NCBI GenBank assembly: GCA_024280735.1
Contig: JAJRPO010000063.1
Location: 1 to 36,557, forward strand
DNA: 36,557 nucleotides
Origin: Alphaproteobacteria bacterium
GTDB lineage: Bacteria; Pseudomonadota; Alphaproteobacteria; Rhodobacterales; Rhodobacteraceae
Direction: 5' to 3'
Shown here: positions 32,759 to 36,557 of the stretch, in pieces
Numbering within the stretch: position 1 is the first letter of the stretch
Layout of the letters: every line of letters starts with the position of its first letter
Notes under the pieces: model-generated
The model's input: the letters and a program-made list of their open reading frames with translations, nothing else
Databases searched by the model: none
What the model was told of the DNA's origin: nothing
Program-made: the position numbers and the translations under genes

Positions 32759-33720
32759 ATGGCTACTATTCGAAAGTTGAAATCTGGCAACTGGAACGCG
32801 CAAGTTCGTTCCAAAGGAAAGTTATATGCGTCCAAAACTTTTGCCACTTTTAACGGTGCTCAGAAGTGGTCGAAACGAAAAGAAGGTGATTTAGGGGGGC
32901 TTCACGCCTTATTTATCGATATTGGCCATGAGTATTGTCAGAACGTGCTTTTCGGCAAGCCTTCACAATATCTTTCATCCAATCGAATTGATCGTATTTG
33001 TAAAAACCCGAGGCTGCAAAAACCAATGGATGCGATAACATTACAAGACGTAAATTCCTACAAACAAGCAAGGTTGGCAGAGGTTTCAACAACCACTTGT
33101 CGTGATGAACTGTTGATGATCAGACGTGTGTTTCGTTGGTATATCCGTGAACTTTTGGCCGAGAAGGGCGTCGAACTTTCAAATCCGTGTGAGGTACTGA
33201 CTTTACCACGAGCAAACAAACCAAGAGACAAGGTTATTTCCCAAACTGAACTAGACTTGCTGCTAACCAAAATGTCACCTGAAATGGCCGTTGTGACAGA
33301 GCTGGCATTTGAAACAGCAATGAGACGTTCTGAATTACTAAAGCTCACCCCTGAAAACCTACATCTAGAACAACGGTATCTTTGCGTCATTGATGGCAAA
33401 GAAGGGTCTCGTGATGTGCCATTGACAAGGCGTGCTGTGAGTCTCTTGGAGTCGCTTTTATTGACTCAGGCAGGTGTAGGTGCCAAGCTGTTTACATGGC
33501 CCCTTACAGTGTCTCACAGGCGCTCAGGAGGGCGCGAGAAGCACTAGGTATGAGTAATGATGTAAGGTTCCACCAGCTACGACATTCCCGCATTACAGCT
33601 GTTGCTAGGATGGGGTTTAGTCAGGCTCAAATTATGGTGGTGAGTGGTCATAAAGATATTAGGAGCGTTCAGAGATATACGCATTTGAATGTGCAGGACG
33701 TGGTCAATTTTTTGAATTGA
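32759..33720 (+). pseudogene. Tyrosine recombinase/integrase with a one-base frameshift
   Basis: The ATG at 32759 follows GAGGTG. Frame one (to 33547) has an N-terminal arm-binding and core-binding region, then FETAMRRSELLKL with the first catalytic arginine. Near 33500 the homology moves to a second frame (to 33720): SVSQALRRAREALG, HQLRHSRITAVARMG (His-x-x-Arg), SGHKDIRSVQRYTHL (His and the nucleophile Tyr). All catalytic residues exist, but in two frames. The shift maps to CCCC at 33500-33503; adding one C would restore LFTWPPYSVSQALRRA and a protein of 320 residues. It would integrate and excise the island. As read, it is inactive unless the base is a sequence error. Confidence 0.87.
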
Positions 33721-33752
33721 AGTTGAGCAGCAGTTAACAGGGTGTGCCTTGG

Positions 33753-34175
33753 TCAAAATTTCCTCTTACGTTCTGAACAGGTCCCTTGTTCGAATATTTT
33801 TTTTGTGGGATCATCTGGTTCTTGTTGGCCATCTTCATAGGCACCGGAAAACCGATCAATGGTACTCCAGAGCCAAAGGTCTTGGCCTTCTATGACTGAG
33901 TTGCAACTGAACGAAATGTAACGTTTGCTTATTTTGACACGGCTGTTTGATGTGCAAATGGCCTCTGTCCGCGTTGCAGCTACCAAGGTTTTATCATCGT
34001 ATGTTAAAATGTATTCAACGGGCCACGGAGTAGCACCTTCAAAACAACCTTGGCCTTGAATGCAGGTCTTCTCCAAAATACAAGATAAACGTTTTTCGGA
34101 TGCGCCTGCATGCGTTGGAAACAACATAGTCGACATGCATATCAAGAATAAAAAATATTGGCGAAAAAACAGCAT
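33753..34175 (-). CDS. Exported small protein of unknown function
   Basis: A 140-residue protein with an N-terminal signal peptide (FLFLICMSTMLFPTHAGASE, likely cleavage after HAGA or GAS). The mature part contains six cysteines, among them CILEKTCIQGQGC and TCSERKRKF, suggesting disulfides in the periplasm, and WPVEYILTYDDKTLVAATRT. The start follows AGAGGA at a short spacing. It lies in the AT-rich island, opposite in direction to the integrase and 33 bp from its end. I do not recognise the family. It may be cargo of the element. Confidence 0.65.
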   Translation of the reverse strand: MLFFRQYFLFLICMSTMLFPTHAGASEKRLSCILEKTCIQGQGCFEGATPWPVEYILTYDDKTLVAATRTEAICTSNSRVKISKRYISFSCNSVIEGQDLWLWSTIDRFSGAYEDGQQEPDDPTKKIFEQGTCSERKRKF

Positions 34176-34318
34176 TATTCCTCTCAGTATATATCTACAC
34201 GATCACGGGCGGCTATTTTGATTGCTTTCTATTTTCACCACAAGAGCGCTTTTCGTTCTTACAGACAACTGGTTAGTATTGCCCAGTGTTCACAATACCA
34301 CTGATATATAGACCGCGT

Positions 34319-34582
34319 CTAAATGTTGCGGCTTACGCATTCATATGTGTTGACTATAATGCCGATATTGCCCTTTGAAGTGTTGGACAGCAGGGCGTCC
34401 CGTTTGAATTTGTCACAGTGAGTTTGTGCAACAGAAAGAATCTGAGGAATATTGATTATGGCGGGATCATATTCAATTACAATTGATCTGCTATTTTCCA
34501 AAGCTACATTGTATGCGCCGCCCCATGCGGCTACGCAAGCTGAAGTTCCCAATAGAAGAAGTGCGCAAATGAAATGTCTCAT
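34319..34582 (-). CDS. Small putative lipoprotein of unknown function
   Basis: An 87-residue protein beginning MRHFICALLLLGTSACVAAW. LGTSAC resembles a lipobox, so a lipid-anchored protein is possible; alternatively a signal peptidase I site lies after VAA. The mature part has VALENSRSIVIEYDPAIINI and two further cysteines. Its ribosome site is weak (AGGA, spacing 9). It lies in the island between the exported 140-residue protein and the polymerase-like gene, in the same direction. No family is recognised. An overlapping frame at 34491-34709 is rejected. Confidence 0.5.
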   Translation of the reverse strand: MRHFICALLLLGTSACVAAWGGAYNVALENSRSIVIEYDPAIINIPQILSVAQTHCDKFKRDALLSNTSKGNIGIIVNTYECVSRNI

Positions 34583-34874
34583 AAATTAAAATCCTATAAT
34601 TCGCAGGTTGCAAGATTTTGGTTCTACCAACGAGTTTCTTCCATACTTCCTTGATTTGCAACCGCCTTAATACGTAAGCTTGAAAGTTGAGGCTGCTATA
34701 TCTGTACAAATTCCCTGAGTTTTTAGAATTCTGCTGGGGTGAGTTAGAATTTAATAGGAATTGGATGAGGTGAGAAATGTATTAGTAATGATATAACCTC
34801 TATATATACTCCCTACTCTCTCTTTCTTTAGTAGTGTGTCTTTAAGAGATGGGTAGGTGTAGTTGGTCTGAAAT
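34583..34874. other. AT-rich spacer downstream of the polymerase-like gene
   Basis: This 292-bp stretch follows the stop of the minus-strand polymerase-like gene and precedes the small lipoprotein gene. It is strongly AT-rich (for example TATAACCTCTATATATACTC near 34790) and may hold the promoter of the two small genes. I see no convincing gene, hairpin or repeat set; an origin of replication is possible for such an element but no iterons were seen. Confidence 0.35.
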
Positions 34875-36392
34875 TCAATCCGCCTGTTGCACCCATTCAT
34901 TAAACAGTCTCAGCTCTGATAAATAGCGTTCTGTTTTGTTCGGCGCGACCTCTCGGTAAAGAGCTAAATCTTCGTCTTCCTCTTCTTGGGTGCCTCTTGA
35001 TTGGCGGAAGTTGTAACGAGCATATAGTTCATTCATTACATCATCATATGTATGCCCCACATATTTTTCCCGAGAGGAGAAACCTTCGCCCATAATATCA
35101 CTAAAGCTGCGTTGCATGATTAGTTCGAGTTCTTCTTCCCAACCTTGCCGGACAATGTAGCTGTCGTGGACTAAAAGTATAGGTTCGTCGTGGCTATTGA
35201 AGTGGCGAACGATTTCATTGGTAATTTGCGAATCCCTATATTGAAGATGTGTCCCAATCCCAGTGTGAAAATGCCCTTCGATTTCGTTATGAAGAGCCCT
35301 GATTTGATCAACCACCTCGTGAATTTGAGCGTTCGTCAGTTTCTTTTGAGGGCTGCCATTTGCTGCACCATTCCTGAAAGCTTGAGGTATGGTTTCAAGG
35401 GAGTCCGCATTCAATAAGATGAGAAACAAACCTTTCACTAAGCTTCGCAGTTCATCGGGATTGGACAGAAAACTTACCGGTTCAATAGAGTAGGGGTCGT
35501 TTGCTTCCTTGCTCCAGTAGTCTATCCCTTCCATGGCGTAGAGCATTGTTGGATGAAGGCTTGAGTAATCAATTTCAATCGTTATTTGATCGTTGATTAG
35601 GATATCATTGCGTAGGTGCTTGCGGCAGTTTTGCCAGAATCCGCCATAGAACCTTCCTCCCTCCTCAAACGAGGAGTTATTGAAGATGCGGCGAGTAAAT
35701 TTGTTTGACTGCGTAACTAAATCAAATTTGGATGGATTGTTTTCGTCTGCTTCTTTTTCAATCCGTGGGGATTCAAGATGGGGAATTGAAACGAAAGTAT
35801 TATTCAGAATTTTATTGTATTCTTGAAGAACCTCACTCATATTTTCGAGCCCTGAAGACATCTCAAATTCTATCAGGGTTTTAGACATATCCTTTAATTG
35901 TATTAGCAAGCGATCTTCTTGCCAACTTATATCGAATACTGAGAACCTTGCTTCTCGAAATAAACTTACTAGTTCTTCAGTGGGCCACATTCTGGAAATG
36001 CGAGATCTCCCTGTAGGTCTTCGGTCAAAGAAACCATTTTGGTTTTCCACAAAATTGGCTGCAATTAACCAATCTACTACATCAATAGTGGTTCTCGAAA
36101 TGTGGAGTTCGTTGTAAATGCTTCCAGCGTGATAAGCATTTGGGCTGCGCGAATAAGATATTTTCAAGGCGGGGTCGCTGCTCCAAGCCACATACAAATC
36201 AAGAAGAACCACTTTCAAATGTCTGCGTCTGATGCCAGCATTCCCTTGAGTGGAAAGTTCCTGAAATATGTTGTCAACGAAACCGTTAATTTCGGGGTGA
36301 TCAGACCAACAGTGAACGTCTAACCTTCTGGCGTAGTCAAGTGGGTTTGGGGCATCTTCTTCTTCCTCGTCCCACCAGATTTCTTCGGTCAT
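34875..36392 (-). CDS. Putative superfamily A-like (TV-Pol-type) polymerase of a mobile element
   Basis: A 505-residue cytosolic protein. Residues 85-150 look like a winged helix of the plasmid-initiator kind (SIYNELHISRTTIDVVDWLI, then TGRSRISRMWPTEELVSLF). The C-terminal half reads like a polymerase palm: GGRFYGGFWQNC (245-256), ITIEIDYSSLHPTMLYA (270-286) as motif A with Asp275, RSLVKGLFLILLNA (316-329) in the place of motif B with Arg316 and Lys320, and ILLVHDSYIV (405-414) as motif C with His409-Asp410. A VHD motif C and a helix with R-x-x-x-K are hallmarks of family A DNA polymerases and T7-like RNA polymerases. I infer membership of the mobile-element and virus TV-Pol family. No exonuclease domain is present. 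It would replicate the island. The ATG has only a weak ribosome site, and an IS copy lies 27 bp upstream. Confidence 0.6.
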   Translation of the reverse strand: MTEEIWWDEEEEDAPNPLDYARRLDVHCWSDHPEINGFVDNIFQELSTQGNAGIRRRHLKVVLLDLYVAWSSDPALKISYSRSPNAYHAGSIYNELHISRTTIDVVDWLIAANFVENQNGFFDRRPTGRSRISRMWPTEELVSLFREARFSVFDISWQEDRLLIQLKDMSKTLIEFEMSSGLENMSEVLQEYNKILNNTFVSIPHLESPRIEKEADENNPSKFDLVTQSNKFTRRIFNNSSFEEGGRFYGGFWQNCRKHLRNDILINDQITIEIDYSSLHPTMLYAMEGIDYWSKEANDPYSIEPVSFLSNPDELRSLVKGLFLILLNADSLETIPQAFRNGAANGSPQKKLTNAQIHEVVDQIRALHNEIEGHFHTGIGTHLQYRDSQITNEIVRHFNSHDEPILLVHDSYIVRQGWEEELELIMQRSFSDIMGEGFSSREKYVGHTYDDVMNELYARYNFRQSRGTQEEEDEDLALYREVAPNKTERYLSELRLFNEWVQQAD

Positions 36393-36419
36393 ATTCCGTT
36401 CTCTTCACAAATAATGCTA

Positions 36420-36557
36420 GGGGCTGACCCAGATAACTACCTTAGATGATGTCTAACCCATTGTCTTAGCTGTAATAACTGATCTGAAGGGTCACTGTTG
36501 TTAAATCTCCACTCACACTCCTTCAAATATAACCCGAATTGAGCTTTTGGGATACCG
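36420..36557 (-). mobile_element. 3' end of an IS1595-type insertion sequence (right copy, cut by window edge)
   Basis: The IS terminus GGGGCTGACCCAGATAACTA starts at 36420, and 36420-36492 is the inverted copy of positions 1-73 (one mismatch). The element extends past the window end. Both copies have their transposase 3' ends facing inward. The insertion lies directly upstream of the polymerase-like gene and may have removed or replaced its promoter. Confidence 0.82.
36437..36557 (-). CDS. IS1595-family transposase, C-terminal fragment
   Basis: Read on the minus strand from the window edge, 39 residues run to TAG at 36437-36439: GIPKAQFGLYLKECEWRFNN, followed by the SDPSDQLLQLRQWVRHHLR tail. 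The LYLKECEWRFN motif is the one that I associate with the end of IS1595/ISXO2-type DDE transposases. The catalytic part lies outside the window, so intactness cannot be judged. The last 17 residues are identical to the fragment at 1-56. Confidence 0.8.
   Translation of the reverse strand, partial: GIPKAQFGLYLKECEWRFNNSDPSDQLLQLRQWVRHHLR

Larger units (their letters stand above)
32704..36419. mobile_element. Left part of an integrative element (genomic island)
   Basis: From about 32700 the base composition becomes visibly AT-richer and gene style changes. The segment begins with a tyrosine recombinase reading away from the interrupted MFS gene, as is usual at an island end, then has two small exported proteins and a polymerase-like gene on the opposite strand. 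An IS1595 copy follows at 36420. The other end and any attachment repeat are not in the window. The left junction is within a few bases of the MFS stop at 32701-32703; the exact attachment core is not resolved. Confidence 0.75.

Noticed and set aside
34491-34709. 72-codon frame overlapping the small lipoprotein gene
   Set aside because: It overlaps a frame with a signal sequence, has no ribosome site and no recognisable features.
32759-36419. A recognised anti-phage defence system
   Set aside because: Known defence modules (restriction-modification, CRISPR-Cas, retron reverse transcriptase, toxin-antitoxin) are not seen; the large protein lacks a reverse-transcriptase YxDD motif.
1-36557. 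A composite transposon of 36 kb
   Set aside because: The segment holds essential core genes in normal order; two independent IS insertions or contig ends at a repeat are simpler.
1-36557. tRNA genes and CRISPR arrays
   Set aside because: No tRNA-like cloverleaf and no regularly spaced short repeats were seen by eye on either strand; a dedicated scan was not possible.

Overview
The window looks like chromosomal DNA of an alphaproteobacterium of the Rhodobacterales (Roseobacter group). The basis is the protein character of the genes, an ethylmalonyl-CoA mutase, the gene order trpG-trpD-trpC-moaC-...-moeA, ppiD-trpE, an S6-S18-L9 operon divergent from fabD-fabG, a valine-degradation cluster, and Hint and RTX proteins typical of marine roseobacters. 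The assignment is by recognition; no database search was run.

Layout. Positions 1-74 and 36420-36557 are the 3' ends of two copies of one IS1595-type insertion sequence in inverted orientation (72 of 73 bases identical), so the window is bounded by a repeat and may be a whole assembly contig. From 275 to 3384 come translation and fatty-acid genes (rplI, rpsR, rpsF; fabD, fabG). A 262-bp IS5-like miniature element (3416-3677) with CTAG target duplications follows. Next are an Mpo1/DUF962 membrane protein, ethylmalonyl-CoA mutase, a small unknown protein, a LysR regulator, a class III adenylate cyclase whose FHA half lies behind an in-frame TAA, and a Hint-domain protein. Positions 9774-14613 hold a polyamine-type ABC importer operon. 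Positions 14723-17785 hold three steps of valine catabolism on the minus strand. A deleted carboxylate-amine ligase pseudogene precedes the trpGDC-moaC-(GIY-YIG protein)-moeA operon (18460-23415). Diverging from it are a degenerate polysaccharide deacetylase and an RTX protein with seven exact 58-residue repeats. trpE and ppiD (27613-30995) and a CcdA-like gene overlapping an MFS gene complete the core.

At about 32700 the MFS gene is cut off and visibly AT-richer accessory DNA begins. It holds a tyrosine recombinase broken by a one-base frameshift at a C run, two small exported proteins, and a 505-residue protein that I read as a remote superfamily A-type (TV-Pol-like) nucleic-acid polymerase with an N-terminal winged-helix-like region. 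The right-hand IS copy sits 27 bp upstream of that gene. This polymerase-bearing integrative element is the most novel part of the window.

How the genes work together: Ecm handles C4/C5 acyl-CoA intermediates of acetate assimilation. The acyl-CoA dehydrogenase, hydrolase and MmsB form part of the path from isobutyryl-CoA to methylmalonate semialdehyde. TrpE with TrpG, and TrpD and TrpC, carry chorismate to indole-glycerol phosphate. MoaC and MoeA act in molybdenum cofactor synthesis. Several genes are decaying or split: the cyclase-FHA gene, the carboxylate-amine ligase, the MFS transporter and the integrase.
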